This document shows positions 27,570 through 37,037 of a DNA stretch of 64,000 bases, in pieces. The position numbers were made by a program, and so were the translations under genes. Positions within the stretch are counted from its first letter, which is position 1. Each line of letters begins with the position of its first letter. A model generated the notes under the pieces. The model was not told the origin of the DNA, made no database searches, and saw only the letters and a list, made by a program, of their open reading frames with translations. Source of the stretch: JAWKIW01 sp041394145 (GTDB lineage: Bacteria; Actinomycetota; Acidimicrobiia; Acidimicrobiales; Acidimicrobilacustridaceae); the NCBI GenBank assembly GCA_041394145.1, contig JAWKIW010000010.1:1-64000 (forward strand). The letters are read 5' to 3'.

Positions 27570-27765
27570 CGGTTCGCTCCCCGGTCGCCGGCGCCCGACG
27601 GCGCCCCGTCCAGCCTCGCGCGACCCGCCGTCGACGGTCCCGGCGGCTCCTTCGCCCGTGCGCGTCCGGCGACGGCAGGTCGGGCACGCCCGGACCGTGG
27701 CTCGCCGGGTGGCCTACGCTCGCCACCGATCGCCGACACCCGACCCCCGAGGAGCCCGCCGACCG

Positions 27766-28626
27766 ATGGACGCGCAGACCCTGACCCTGGCCGACGGCCG
27801 TGAGCTCAGCTGGTGGTCCTACGGCGACCCCGACGGCACCCCGGTGATCTTCAGCCACGGGCTCAGCGACTCCCGCCTGATCCGCAACCCCGACGACGAG
27901 CTCACGGCGTCGCTCGGGGTGCGGGTGATCGCCGCCGACCAGCCCGGCGTCGGCGGCTCGACCCCCCAACCCGGCCGCCACATGGCCGACTGGGGCCCCG
28001 ACATGGAGCAGCTGGCCGACCACCTCGGCCTCGGGCAGTTCGCCGTGGCCGGCCACTCGGGCGGCGGACCGCACGCCCTCGCCGTCGCCGCCCACCTCCC
28101 CGACCGCGTCACCCGGGGGGTGCTCGCCTCCCCCGTCGGCCCCTTCGACGAGGACGGCTTCGCCAAGATGCTCGTGATGAAGGACCTCAAGCTGGTCGTG
28201 AAGCTCCACCACCTGCACCGCATCATCCGCCTCGCCTACGCCGCCGACGTCAAGAAGGCCAAGAAGGACCTGGGCGACTTCGTCGACGCCACCGCCGCCG
28301 ACGACCCCTCCGACGCGGCCACCTTCGACCGCAGCCCGGAGCAGCGCCAGATGTTCGAGGACAGCTTCACCGCCGGCATGCTCCAGGACGAGGAGGGCGT
28401 CTACGAGATGACGATGGCGCTGTGGCACTGGGGCTTCGAGCCCGAGGACGTCCCGCAGCCCGTCACCGTCTTCTACGGCGACGCCGACGACATCATCTCC
28501 CCCGAGATGCCCGCTCGGGTGGCCGAGCGCCTCCCGCAGGCCACGGCGGTGGTGTGGCCCGGGGCCGGGCACTACGGGTTCGTCGACACCGAGCGCTGGC
28601 GCCAGTTCCTCGGTGCCGTGGCCTGA
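27766..28626 (+). CDS. Alpha/beta hydrolase
   Basis: This is a 286-aa alpha/beta-hydrolase. The nucleophile elbow is AGHSGGG (Ser98). The acid is in YGDADDIISPEMP and the catalytic His in GAGHYGFVD. The cap region (about residues 130-215) is rich in Lys and Asp. The substrate may be an ester, epoxide or carbon-carbon bond and cannot be assigned. ATG 27766 follows a weak GAGGAG site; a TACGCT box lies at 27715-27720. A 10-base inverted repeat at 28630-28697 follows the gene. It is divergent from the crotonase at 26718. Confidence 0.87.
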   Translation: MDAQTLTLADGRELSWWSYGDPDGTPVIFSHGLSDSRLIRNPDDELTASLGVRVIAADQPGVGGSTPQPGRHMADWGPDMEQLADHLGLGQFAVAGHSGGGPHALAVAAHLPDRVTRGVLASPVGPFDEDGFAKMLVMKDLKLVVKLHHLHRIIRLAYAADVKKAKKDLGDFVDATAADDPSDAATFDRSPEQRQMFEDSFTAGMLQDEEGVYEMTMALWHWGFEPEDVPQPVTVFYGDADDIISPEMPARVAERLPQATAVVWPGAGHYGFVDTERWRQFLGAVA

Positions 28627-28629
28627 GCT

Positions 28630-28697
28630 CGACGGCCGTCGGCGCGGCCACGGCGGCGAGCGGCCCGACGACCGCACCGGGCACCGCACGGCCGTCG
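28630..28697. terminator. Inverted repeat with long loop between convergent genes
   Basis: CGACGGCCGT (28630-28639) and ACGGCCGTCG (28688-28697) are exact reverse complements, 48 bases apart. They lie between the alpha/beta-hydrolase stop at 28626 and the MFS gene stop at 28709. The long loop lowers certainty. Confidence 0.35.
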
Positions 28698-28708
28698 TCG
28701 ACGCGACC

Positions 28709-30079
28709 TCACGGGCTCGCGGCGAGGCGGCGGCCGAACAGGGCCGTCAGCGCCCCCACGGCCAGGGTCACCAGCCCGAAGCCGACGAGGGCGGCACCGA
28801 TGGCCGCCTCGAACGACGAGGTCGAGGTCGCCCGGGGCTCGATGACCGACGAGGCGACGGCCACCGCCACGCCGCCGAGCCCGACGAGCACGGTGAGCAT
28901 GACGCCCGAGGCGACGCCGGCTTCGGCCGGCGGGACCACCGCCTGGCCCACGGCGTTGGCGTAGGCCCACGCCACGCCGAGCCCGAAGCCGCTCAGCGCG
29001 GCGACGACGTAGAACACGCCGCCGACGTCGGTCAGGCCCATCAGCGCCGTGCCCGCCCCGGCACCGGCGAGGGCCGCCGCCATCACGGTGGACGGCCCGA
29101 AGCGCACGAGGCGGCTCGTGAGCTGGTTCCCGGCGGCGTACGGGACGGAGAAGGCGAGGAAGGCGAGCCCGGCCTCGGTCGGGCTCAGCCCGCGCACGTT
29201 CTGCAGGAGGGTCGTCGCCAAGAAGATCGTGGCCAGCGCCGCGGCGTTGCCGGCCGCGCCGGTGACGACCACCAACGAGAACGCCCGGATCCGGAAGAGG
29301 GCGAGGTCGAGCAGCGGCTCGGCGACCCGGCGCTCGACCACGACGACGGCGACGAACCCCACCAGCCCGGCACCGACGAACAGGGCGGTCGGCACCGAGA
29401 GCCACCCCCAGGTGGCCGTGCCGTCGATGCCGTACACGAACAGGCCCACCGACACGACGATGAGGCACAACCCGAGCCAGTCGATCCGGCGCGAGGCCGT
29501 CGGGTCCCGGCTCTCGGTCACGTCCCGCAGCACCAGCACGACGACGGTCACCGTCACCGGCACGTTCAGCCACAGGACCCAGCGCCAGCTCAGCACCCCG
29601 GTGATCACGCCCCCGAGGAGCGGTCCGAAGGCCTGCCCGACCGCCGCGATGCCGAAGGCCGTGGCCACCGCCCGCTGCACCCGGTCGGGCGGGTTGGCGT
29701 TGGTGACGACCGCCAGGCCGACCGGGAACAGCAGCGCAGCGCCCACGCCCTGCACGATGCGCATCACGATGACGAGCCACGCCACCGACGCAGCACCGCC
29801 CACGAGGGAGGTCGCGCCGAACACGACCGCTCCCACGAGCAGGAACCGCCGGCGACCGAACACGTCGGCCAGGCGACCGCTGACGACGAACGCGCTGGCC
29901 AACGACAGCAGGTAGCCGCTGATGACCCACTGCAGACGGGTGGGGGTCGTGCCGAGGTCGCGAGCCATCTGCGGCAGGGCCGTCTGCACCGCGAAGAAGT
30001 CGAGGTTGACCGCGAAGAGGCCGAGCGCCACCGCCACGGTGATGCGCCGGAGGCGCGCCTCGTCCACCAGGTCCGCCAT
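28709..30079 (-). CDS. MFS transporter, DHA2 (14-TM drug:H+ antiporter) type
   Basis: This is a 456-aa integral membrane exporter with about 14 hydrophobic segments. Motif A is seen as GRLADVFGRRRFLL between TM2 and TM3, motif B as VMRIVQGVGAALLFP, and motif C as GQAFGPLLGGVI. DHA2 transporters expel drugs or toxic metabolites using the proton gradient. ATG 30079 (MADLVDEARLRR) directly precedes TM1. It is the last gene of the minus-strand block starting at 39439 and follows the nitroreductase gene by 59 bases, so it may export a compound or intermediate handled by that block; this is inference. Confidence 0.88.
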   Translation of the reverse strand: MADLVDEARLRRITVAVALGLFAVNLDFFAVQTALPQMARDLGTTPTRLQWVISGYLLSLASAFVVSGRLADVFGRRRFLLVGAVVFGATSLVGGAASVAWLVIVMRIVQGVGAALLFPVGLAVVTNANPPDRVQRAVATAFGIAAVGQAFGPLLGGVITGVLSWRWVLWLNVPVTVTVVVLVLRDVTESRDPTASRRIDWLGLCLIVVSVGLFVYGIDGTATWGWLSVPTALFVGAGLVGFVAVVVVERRVAEPLLDLALFRIRAFSLVVVTGAAGNAAALATIFLATTLLQNVRGLSPTEAGLAFLAFSVPYAAGNQLTSRLVRFGPSTVMAAALAGAGAGTALMGLTDVGGVFYVVAALSGFGLGVAWAYANAVGQAVVPPAEAGVASGVMLTVLVGLGGVAVAVASSVIEPRATSTSSFEAAIGAALVGFGLVTLAVGALTALFGRRLAASP

Positions 30080-30138
30080 CGGCCGATCGTACCGTGCGGC
30101 CCCGGCCACCCCTCCGGTGGCGGCGCCGCCGTCAGCCG

Positions 30139-30855
30139 CTACGAGCGCAGGGGCTGGTTGCCGTAGCGGTCGATGTGGACCACCTCACCGATCGGGCGGC
30201 GGGTGGTGGGCCCGTAGCGGCCCCGCGCCCAGCCGATCGGGATGACGCACACCGGCACCATCGACCGGGGCAGGCCCAGGATGCGCCGGGCAGCCGGCAC
30301 GTACCAGATGGGCAACGTCTGGATGGACGCGCCGAGGCCAACGGCCCGGCAGCCGAGCAGCAGGTTCTGCACCGCCGGGTAGACGGACCCGTAGAACGAG
30401 GACACCGAGATCTGGGGCCGGCCCACGGGACGGTGCTTCAGGTTCCGCCGGTAGCAGGGGATCACCAGCACCGGCAGCTCGTCGAAGTGCTCCGCCTGCC
30501 ACTGCCCCGGACGCATCTGGCGCTGTGCCTGCTCGTCGTTGCGGGCCAGCCACTCGACCACCGGGTTGAACAGCCGGTAGAGCCGACCGTAGAGGGCGCC
30601 GATGCGGGCCTTCTGCTCGCGGTCCTCCACGACGAGGTAGCACCAGTCCTGGGTGTTGGAGCTCGTCGGCGCCTTCAGCGAGAGCTCCAGCAGCGGCACC
30701 AGCACGTCTCTCGACACCGGCTCGGTCCACAGCCGTCGCACGGCGCGCTGCGTGCGCATGGCGTCCTGCAACGGCATGTCGAGGCGGGCGAGCGCCTCGT
30801 CGGGCTCGGGGATCGCAGGCGACGGGGCACCCGTCACGGGCGGATCGGCAGGCAT
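30139..30855 (-). CDS. Nitroreductase-family flavoprotein
   Basis: This is a 238-aa FMN-dependent oxidoreductase of the nitroreductase fold. N-terminal FMN-binding residues are in MRTQRAVRRLWTEPV. The SLKAPTSSNTQDWCYLV segment matches the conserved APSxxNxQPWxF block. SVYPAVQNLLLGCRAVGLG is the dimer/FMN helix, followed by a long insertion with IPIGWARGRYGP near the C-terminus. Family members reduce nitro groups, quinones or enones, or dehydrogenate side chains. The start at 30855 gives a natural N-terminus. It is 124 bases downstream of a crotonase gene, the widest gap in the minus-strand block, so it may have its own promoter. Confidence 0.85.
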   Translation of the reverse strand: MPADPPVTGAPSPAIPEPDEALARLDMPLQDAMRTQRAVRRLWTEPVSRDVLVPLLELSLKAPTSSNTQDWCYLVVEDREQKARIGALYGRLYRLFNPVVEWLARNDEQAQRQMRPGQWQAEHFDELPVLVIPCYRRNLKHRPVGRPQISVSSFYGSVYPAVQNLLLGCRAVGLGASIQTLPIWYVPAARRILGLPRSMVPVCVIPIGWARGRYGPTTRRPIGEVVHIDRYGNQPLRS

Positions 30856-30979
30856 CGGGCGACCGTACCAGCGGGCCCGTCCGCGGCGGCCCCCTCGTCG
30901 ACCGGGGTCGCGGGCCCGGCGGTTCGGCTCGGGTGCGGTGTCCCGAACGGCCGGAGCCGGCCGGTCGGCGCCGACCGCG

Positions 30980-31801
30980 TCAGCGCACCGTCCAGCGGGG
31001 GCGCTCGCCGGAGGCGAAGCGCTCCTGGCCCTGCCGGAACGCCTCGGCGTCGGACCCGATGCGGGTGAACAGGTTGGCCATGCCGATGGCCTGGGAGCGC
31101 GGCACCTCGAGGGCCGTCCACAGGGCGCGCATGGTGCCCTGCACGGCCAGCGGCGGCGAGTCGGCGATGATCCGCGCCACCTCGCCCGCACGGTCGCGCA
31201 GGTCGGCGACGGGAACGACCTCGGTCACCAGGCCGATCTCCCGGGCCCGCTCCGCGCTCATGCGCTCGTGCACGCCGAGCAGGGACAGCCGCATGATCTC
31301 CGGGAAGGGCATCTTCGACAGCATCTGGATGGGCTCGAAGGCGGCGGTCATGCCGTAGGTGACGTGGGGGTCGAAGAAGGTGGCGTCGTCGGCGGCGATG
31401 ATGAACTCGGTCTCGCCGAGCATGTAGAAGGCGCCGCCGCACGCCTGGCCCCGCACCGCGGCGATCACCGGCTTCCACAGGTCGTTCGTCTTCGGACCCA
31501 CGTCGCGCCCGGGGTCGTCGTACATCCAAGCCGTGGGGTACCCGGGGTAGTTGCCGGCGGCCATCGCCGCGTTGTTCTCGTCCGAGACGGCCTCGGCCCG
31601 GTCGATGCCGGTGCAGAAGTGGTCGCCCTCGCCGGTGAGGACCACGCAGCGCACCTCGTCGTCGTACCGGAACGAGCGCCACACGGCGTGGAGCTCCTCC
31701 TGCATCCGGGCGTTGATGGCGTTGCGCACCTCGGGTCGGGCCAGCGACACCCAGGCGACGCCGTCGTCCTTCGTCACCACGATCGTCTCGTGCTCGTCCA
31801 T
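30980..31801 (-). CDS. Enoyl-CoA hydratase/isomerase (crotonase) family protein
   Basis: This is a 273-aa crotonase-fold enzyme. Oxyanion-hole segments are HFCTGIDRAEAV and RGQACGGAFYMLGETEFIIA. The remaining active-site loop is FFDPHVTYGMTAAFE, lacking the usual paired Glu residues, so hydratase activity is uncertain. It is a close paralogue of the gene at 42854, sharing NDLWKP, QGT and DPHVTYGM blocks almost unchanged. The two probably perform the same step on different substrates or are a recent duplication. It is preceded on the same strand by the MarR gene (44 bases) and belongs to the 39439-30980 operon. Confidence 0.88.
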   Translation of the reverse strand: MDEHETIVVTKDDGVAWVSLARPEVRNAINARMQEELHAVWRSFRYDDEVRCVVLTGEGDHFCTGIDRAEAVSDENNAAMAAGNYPGYPTAWMYDDPGRDVGPKTNDLWKPVIAAVRGQACGGAFYMLGETEFIIAADDATFFDPHVTYGMTAAFEPIQMLSKMPFPEIMRLSLLGVHERMSAERAREIGLVTEVVPVADLRDRAGEVARIIADSPPLAVQGTMRALWTALEVPRSQAIGMANLFTRIGSDAEAFRQGQERFASGERPRWTVR

Positions 31802-31845
31802 CGGCGGCACCCTACTCGCCGCCGCGTGCCGGGCCGCCGGGCTCG

Positions 31846-32439
31846 TCAGGCGACGTCGGCCTCGTCCTCCGGCCCGCCCTTCGGCCGGCCCGCGCGGGAC
31901 CCGACGCCCTCGATCACCGCACGCGACTGGTCCACGTCGAACTCGTTGCCCTCGGCGCGCAGCTCGGCGAGCAGCTCCACGAGGGCCGTCCGCTTGCGTT
32001 CGGACAGCCCCACGCTCTCGTACACCGTCACGTTGAGGTCCTCGGTCGCGGCATCGGCGACCTTGCGGCCCCGTGCCGTGATCTCGGCCAGCGTGGTGCG
32101 GGCATCGGAGGGGTGGGGCACGCGTCGCACGAGCTTGTCGTCCTCGAGGCGGTCGATGATGTCGGTGACCGTCGCCGGCGGGATGCGAAGGGTGTTGCTG
32201 ATCCAGCTGAGCGTCAGCGACGGCTCGGGATCCGTGGCCAGCCACGCCAGCACCTGGTACCGGGCGAAGGTCAGGCCGTGCCGGCGGGTCACGGCGTTCA
32301 CCTGGTCGATCAGCAGCTGGTAGGAGCGCAGCACCGCGGTGAACACGGCCATCCCGGATGCCGCCTCGGGGTTCCAGCGCTGCAGCCAGACACGGCGGGA
32401 CGCCTCCACCACGTCGAACGGAGCGGCGTTGAAGCCCAT
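31846..32439 (-). CDS. MarR-family transcriptional regulator
   Basis: This is a 197-aa winged-helix dimeric regulator. The DNA-binding domain spans about residues 55-130 (LTFARYQVLAWLATDPEPS, then SNTLRIPPATVTDIIDRLE and the wing RVPHPSDARTTL). A short helical N-terminus and a C-terminal tail rich in Gly/Arg complete it. MarR proteins usually sense aromatic or CoA-linked ligands and repress nearby catabolic genes. It lies inside the minus-strand block, between the double CoA-transferase and a crotonase gene, so it may govern the promoter at 39472 by feedback. No obvious operator is at its own start. Confidence 0.88.
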   Translation of the reverse strand: MGFNAAPFDVVEASRRVWLQRWNPEAASGMAVFTAVLRSYQLLIDQVNAVTRRHGLTFARYQVLAWLATDPEPSLTLSWISNTLRIPPATVTDIIDRLEDDKLVRRVPHPSDARTTLAEITARGRKVADAATEDLNVTVYESVGLSERKRTALVELLAELRAEGNEFDVDQSRAVIEGVGSRAGRPKGGPEDEADVA

Positions 32440-32472
32440 CCGGGGAAGGATACGGCCGTCGTCGGGGGTCGG

Positions 32473-34898
32473 TCAGCCACCGGAGGCGAGCGCGCTGCCG
32501 ATGATGCCGTCGGCCTCGAGGGCGGCGATCTCCGCCTCGCTCAGCCCCAGCTCGCCGAGGAGCGCGGCGTTGTGCTCGCCGAGGAGCGGGGCGTGGCGCT
32601 CGTGCAGCCGCTCGGGCCCGTTCGAGAACCGCATCGGCAGCGTGTTGTAGCGGGCCGTGCCGATCACCGGGTGGTCGACCTCCTCGAAGAACCCGCGGTC
32701 GACGAGCTGCGGCAGCTCCGCCTGCCGATGGGGTTGGATGACCTTGCCGACGGGCACGCCGGCGCCCCAGAGGCGGGACACGATCTCGTCGGCGGGGCGC
32801 GAGCGGCACCACGCCCCGAGCGCGGCGTCGATCTCGTCGTGGTGCTCCCGTCGGCCGGTCGACGACGCGAGGACCGGGTCCGCGGTCCACGCCGGCGCAC
32901 CCATCGCCTCGCGCAGGGCGACCCACTGCTCGTCGGTCTCGACGGCGATGGCCACCCAGCTGTCGTCGCGGCCGTCGTCGTCGGGCGCCGCAGCCCGGTA
33001 CAGGTTCTGGGGAGCGGCGCGGGGTCCGCGGTTGCCGGCCCGGGTGAGCAGGGCGCCGTAGGCCTCGTGCTCGACCACCTGCTCGGCCGCGATGTTGAGC
33101 GCCGAGTCGACCATGGCGACCTCGACGAGGTCGCCTTCGCCAGTGCGGGCTCGTCGCTCGAGCGCCAGCAGGAGGCCGAACAGGGCGTGCAGCCCCGCGT
33201 TGGCGTCACCCACGCCGTACGGCTCGATGGGCAGGAGGTCCGGGTGCCCGGTGAGCCACGTGAGGCCGGCGGCGTCCTCGATCACGAAGGCGAAGGCCGA
33301 CTGGTCCCGCCACGGTCCGTCGAGGCCGAACCCCGGCATCCGCACCATGATCAGGTCGGGCCGATCGACCCGCAACGAGTCGTAGTCGAGACCGAGCTGG
33401 TCCAGCACCCGGGGCGTGTAGTTCTCGACGACAACGTCGCACGTCGCTGCGAACCGACGGACCAGCTCGACGCCCGCGGCGTCCGCACGTCGACGCTGAG
33501 GCTCTTCTTGTTCGTGTTGAGCGCGGCGAAGATCGGGCCCCGCTCCCACCATCGGTCCTCGGTCTGGGGGACGCCGCCGATCAGGCGGGCGCCGTCGGGT
33601 CGGGTCGGCGACTCGAGGTGGACGACCTCGGCCCCGAGCAGCGCGAGCAGGTGACCGGTGAACGGACCGGCCCAGAACGCGGTCATGTCCAGGACCCGCA
33701 GGCCGCCGAAGGGACGGGCACCCGCGGCGCCGCTCGGAGCCGGGCGATCCCCGGCGGAGCGGGGCACGTTCGCCTGCGTCGCGCGGGAGCCGAGCCGGGG
33801 CGCCGGTTCCGGTGGCCGCAGCCGGGTGGCGCCGAACCGGTAGGGCGGTCGGGGGTTGGCGGCGCCGTCGCGGGGGTTGGGGGCGAAGGTCTCCCGGGCG
33901 CGGAGGTGCTCGAAGCCGGTGACGTTGGCCCCGTTGCCGATCGGCGCGTTGGGGATGCGGAACGCCGAGGCCAGGTCGAGCACCTCCCCGACGGTGTGCT
34001 CGGCGATCCACGCCTCGATGGCCGGCGCCACCGACGAGCGGTCGAGGAAGAGCGACGGGTCCTCCTCCCACTCGGGGTGGCCGACCATGGCGCAGAAGTC
34101 GAGCCACTGCTGCCCCGTCCCGCAACCGAGCCCGACCAGGCCGTCCCTCGCCGCCCCGACGCCCGGCGTCGGCACGAAGCGCTTCTTGCGCATCGGGCGA
34201 CCCAGCTGGTCGTTGAAGGTGACCGGGTAGTAGGTCAGGCACATCGCCGACGCCTCGAGCATCGACACGTCCACCAGCTCGCCGGTCGGTCCGCTGCACC
34301 GACGCGAGGCAAGGGTGCCGATGGCCGCGAACAGGCCGGTGAGCCACTCCCCGATCTGGCCGGCGACGAACACCGGCGCCCGGTCGGGCCGGCCCCGAGC
34401 CAGCCCCACGATCCCTCCCGACCACGCCTGCACGGTGAACTCGGTCGCCGCCTTGTCCTGCCACGGGCCGTCGAGCCCGAAGGGCGTGATCGACGTGACC
34501 GTGAGGTGAGGGTGGGCGCGCCGCAGCTCGTGCGGTGCCAACGCCTCGAGCTCGGCCACGGGAGAGCCGCGGGACCACACGACCGCATCCGCCGAGGCGA
34601 GCAGCTCGTGCAGGGAGGCGAGGTCCTCAGGACGGCCGTCGACGACGGCGCTGCGCTTCGAGGTGGCGAGGAAGTCGAACAGCGCCCCGTCGGCGTCGGG
34701 GGCGATGGCGGCGCCGGACGCCGACCAGCGGCGCAGCGGATCGCCCGCCGCCGACTCGACCTTGACCACCTCCGCCCCGCCGTCGGCGAGCAGCTTCGTG
34801 CAGTAGGCACCGGCGATCCACGACGACAGGTCGACCACCCGGAGCCCCGACAGGGGTGGCTCCTCCCGCGGCGCGGCCCCGTCGAGGAGCGGTCCCAT
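32473..34898 (-). pseudogene. Double-domain CaiB/BaiF (family III) CoA-transferase, one frameshift
   Basis: This is a family III CoA-transferase of about 808 aa with two tandem CaiB domains. Domain 1 (about residues 16-370) starts LSGLRVVDLSSWIAGAYCTK, and domain 2 (about 410-800) starts FGGLRVLDMTAFWAGPFTGH. Both have the GAEVVKVE/GAEVVHLE CoA-binding turn. Such enzymes move CoA between carboxylates through an aspartyl thioester. Near 33487 the frame changes by one base (a missing G in a CG-rich run, where RTPAGVELV should read). Restoring it gives an intact second domain ending IIGSALASGG. Sequence error is likely, because the rest is well conserved. It lies 27 bases after a crotonase gene within the 39439 operon. 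Confidence 0.85.
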
Positions 34899-34925
34899 CA
34901 GCGGGACCCCATCAGTCGAGGCCCA

Positions 34926-35897
34926 TCAGTCGGCGGGAGGGCGACGCCGCCCCGACCGGCTCAGGCGCCACTCGGGGGGGTACCGGCTGTCGTTGTCCTT
35001 GACGGCCGTGTTCAGCCCGGAGTCCATCGTCTCGTTGCTGAGGGTGGCGAGCCTGCCGTCGTCGTCGGCGCGCAGCACCCCGCCCATGGACTCGAGCCAC
35101 GCGCTCAACATGCTGCCCATGTACTCGCCCTGGTGCTGCTTCATGATCTCGAAGAACACCTTCTGCATGAACACCGTGTCCGTCGGGCGCGTGTACGAGC
35201 AGGCGAGCGCGTACTTCTGCACCTCGTCCTCGAGCTGGTCCCGGGGGACGACGCTGTTGACGAAGTTGCAGTCGTACATCTCCTGCGCGGTGAACGGGCG
35301 ACCCGTGAACACCATCTCCTGGAACTTGCGCAGGCCCATCGTCATCGCCCACTGCCACATGCGGGGTGCGTAGCCGACGTAGCGGAACGCCGGGTGACCG
35401 AAGAGCGCGTCGTCGGAGGAGATGACCAGATCGGCGTCGCCCGCTTGGTAGAAGTGCCAGCCGTAGCAGTAGCCCTTGACCTCGAGGATGCTGATCTTCT
35501 TGAAGTCCTGCAGGCTCCGGCAGCCCGATCGGGTGTTGCCGTACCACTGGAGCAGCGACGCCCCGGCCCGGTAGGTCCGGGGACCGGGCATCGTGACGTC
35601 CTCGTCCTCGTCGATGCCGAACTCCTCGTGCAGGGCGACGCCGGCGGCCCGCTTGGCCATCAGCTCGTCGAGGTCGGCGCCCGACCCGAGGTGGTCGCCG
35701 ATGCCCCGCACCACCAGCACCTTCACGTCGTCGTCGATGCTCGCCTTGAAGATGAGGTCGGCGTAGCGCTTGCGCGCACCGATGGTGGGGATGTTGAGCG
35801 CGTCCGGGCGGTTGAGGGTGATCGTGGCGATGCGGGTGCTCGGATCCTTGTCGTAGAGGATGATCTCCTCGGGCGGTGGCACATCGACGTCGGTCAT
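34926..35897 (-). CDS. Enoyl-CoA hydratase/isomerase (crotonase) family protein
   Basis: This is a 323-aa protein, longer than usual crotonases (about 260 aa) because of an insertion at about residues 85-115 (DEDEDVTMPGPRTYR) and a C-terminal extension. Active-site segments are DHLGSGADLDEL (oxyanion region 1) and KGYCYGWHFYQAGDADLVIS (region 2, where the usual Gly-Gly is altered), then RYVGYAPRMW. The unusual second loop argues against simple hydratase chemistry. The start (ATG at 35897) overlaps the end of the M24-like gene by four bases (ATGA), a sign of translational coupling. It is part of the 39439 operon. Confidence 0.84.
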   Translation of the reverse strand: MTDVDVPPPEEIILYDKDPSTRIATITLNRPDALNIPTIGARKRYADLIFKASIDDDVKVLVVRGIGDHLGSGADLDELMAKRAAGVALHEEFGIDEDEDVTMPGPRTYRAGASLLQWYGNTRSGCRSLQDFKKISILEVKGYCYGWHFYQAGDADLVISSDDALFGHPAFRYVGYAPRMWQWAMTMGLRKFQEMVFTGRPFTAQEMYDCNFVNSVVPRDQLEDEVQKYALACSYTRPTDTVFMQKVFFEIMKQHQGEYMGSMLSAWLESMGGVLRADDDGRLATLSNETMDSGLNTAVKDNDSRYPPEWRLSRSGRRRPPAD

Positions 35898-37030
35898 GCG
35901 GCAGGGCTCCTCGCCTCGCGGAACGGATGGGTCGACAGCAGCTCGGGACCGGCAGCGGTGACGAGGACGGGCTCCTGGCCGTAGACCGCCCCGACCCCTT
36001 CCTGCCAGACGAAGGCGGTCAGGGCGAGGACCATGCCCTCCTCGAGGTGCTGCTCGGCAGCCGTGCGGGCGAGCGCGTGGGTCACCACTGGCACGTCGTA
36101 GCCGAGCCCGAGGCCCCGGGCGACGGGCATCGGCGGCGGTGCGACGCCGGCCTCCTCGTAGGCGCCGAGCAGCTCGGTCTGCGGCGCGCCCGCCCGGCAG
36201 GCGGCGGCGAGCCGAGCCCACAGCTCCTCCCAGCGGGCCCAGAGCCCGGTGGGGACCTCCTCGCCGGGCAGCGCCAGCGTGCGCCCGACCTCACCGACGT
36301 ACCCGCCCTCGATCACCCCGGCCTCGAAGGCGACGAGGTCGCCGGCGGCGACGGGCACGTCTCGCCCGGTGCGCTGCCACGGGTGCCGACGAGAGGTGAT
36401 CCAGGCCACATCCTGCGAGGCGGGCGTCGTGACCCCCGCCGCGGCCATCGCCTCCATGAACACCCCGGTGAGCTGACGCTCCGTCACGCCGGGCACGAGC
36501 GCCGTCTCGGCCGCCGCCAGCGCCTGCTCGGCGATGCGGACCGAGGTCCGGATGGCGGCCACCTCCTCGGGCAGCTTGACGGTGCGGGCCCGCCGCATCA
36601 GCTGCTCGCCGTCCACGATCTCCGCCGAGGGGAACGCCTTCGGCAGGAAGCGAGCCGACGACGGCGTGAGCGCATCGGTGGCGACGACGCCCACCGACGC
36701 AGCCCCTTCGATGCCCTGCAGCACGGCCAGGAAGTTGGCCGAGTTGAACGAGATCCCGTACAGGTGCTCGTGGGGGATGTCGTCGGGGATCCCCTCGTCC
36801 CACGTGCTCAGGAGGTGGACGGCACCCGACGAGCGCACGAGCACGCAACCGACGCCGAAGGGGCGCGAGCCGGCGAGCCACAGCCTCGGCGCACCGGCGA
36901 CGTACCGCGCGTTGGCCTCCCGTCCGAGCACGAGCACGTCCACACCGGCGGCGTCCATCTCGGCGAGCACCCGGCCCCGGCGGGCGACCCGCAGGGCAGC
37001 GTCATCGGGCAGGACCTCGGTGACCGGCAT
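35894..37030 (-). CDS. M24-fold (creatinase/aminopeptidase P-like) protein lacking most metal ligands
   Basis: This 378-aa protein has a creatinase_N domain (residues 1 to about 140) and a pita-bread M24 domain. Of the five dimetal ligands seen in aminopeptidase P (D, D, H, E, E), here Asp1 and Asp2 become Glu (FEAG, GEVGRT), the His in GHGLG becomes Arg (ARGLGLG), and the LEP Glu is replaced (LTAF). Only the last Glu (QEPVLV) remains. It may act like metal-independent creatinase or be a non-catalytic partner of the canonical M24 protein encoded 7 bases upstream. The stop overlaps the next gene's start by four bases. The amidohydrolase and M24 neighbours suggest C-N bond cleavage. Confidence 0.82.
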   Translation of the reverse strand: MPVTEVLPDDAALRVARRGRVLAEMDAAGVDVLVLGREANARYVAGAPRLWLAGSRPFGVGCVLVRSSGAVHLLSTWDEGIPDDIPHEHLYGISFNSANFLAVLQGIEGAASVGVVATDALTPSSARFLPKAFPSAEIVDGEQLMRRARTVKLPEEVAAIRTSVRIAEQALAAAETALVPGVTERQLTGVFMEAMAAAGVTTPASQDVAWITSRRHPWQRTGRDVPVAAGDLVAFEAGVIEGGYVGEVGRTLALPGEEVPTGLWARWEELWARLAAACRAGAPQTELLGAYEEAGVAPPPMPVARGLGLGYDVPVVTHALARTAAEQHLEEGMVLALTAFVWQEGVGAVYGQEPVLVTAAGPELLSTHPFREARSPAA

Positions 37031-37037
37031 CGGCTCC

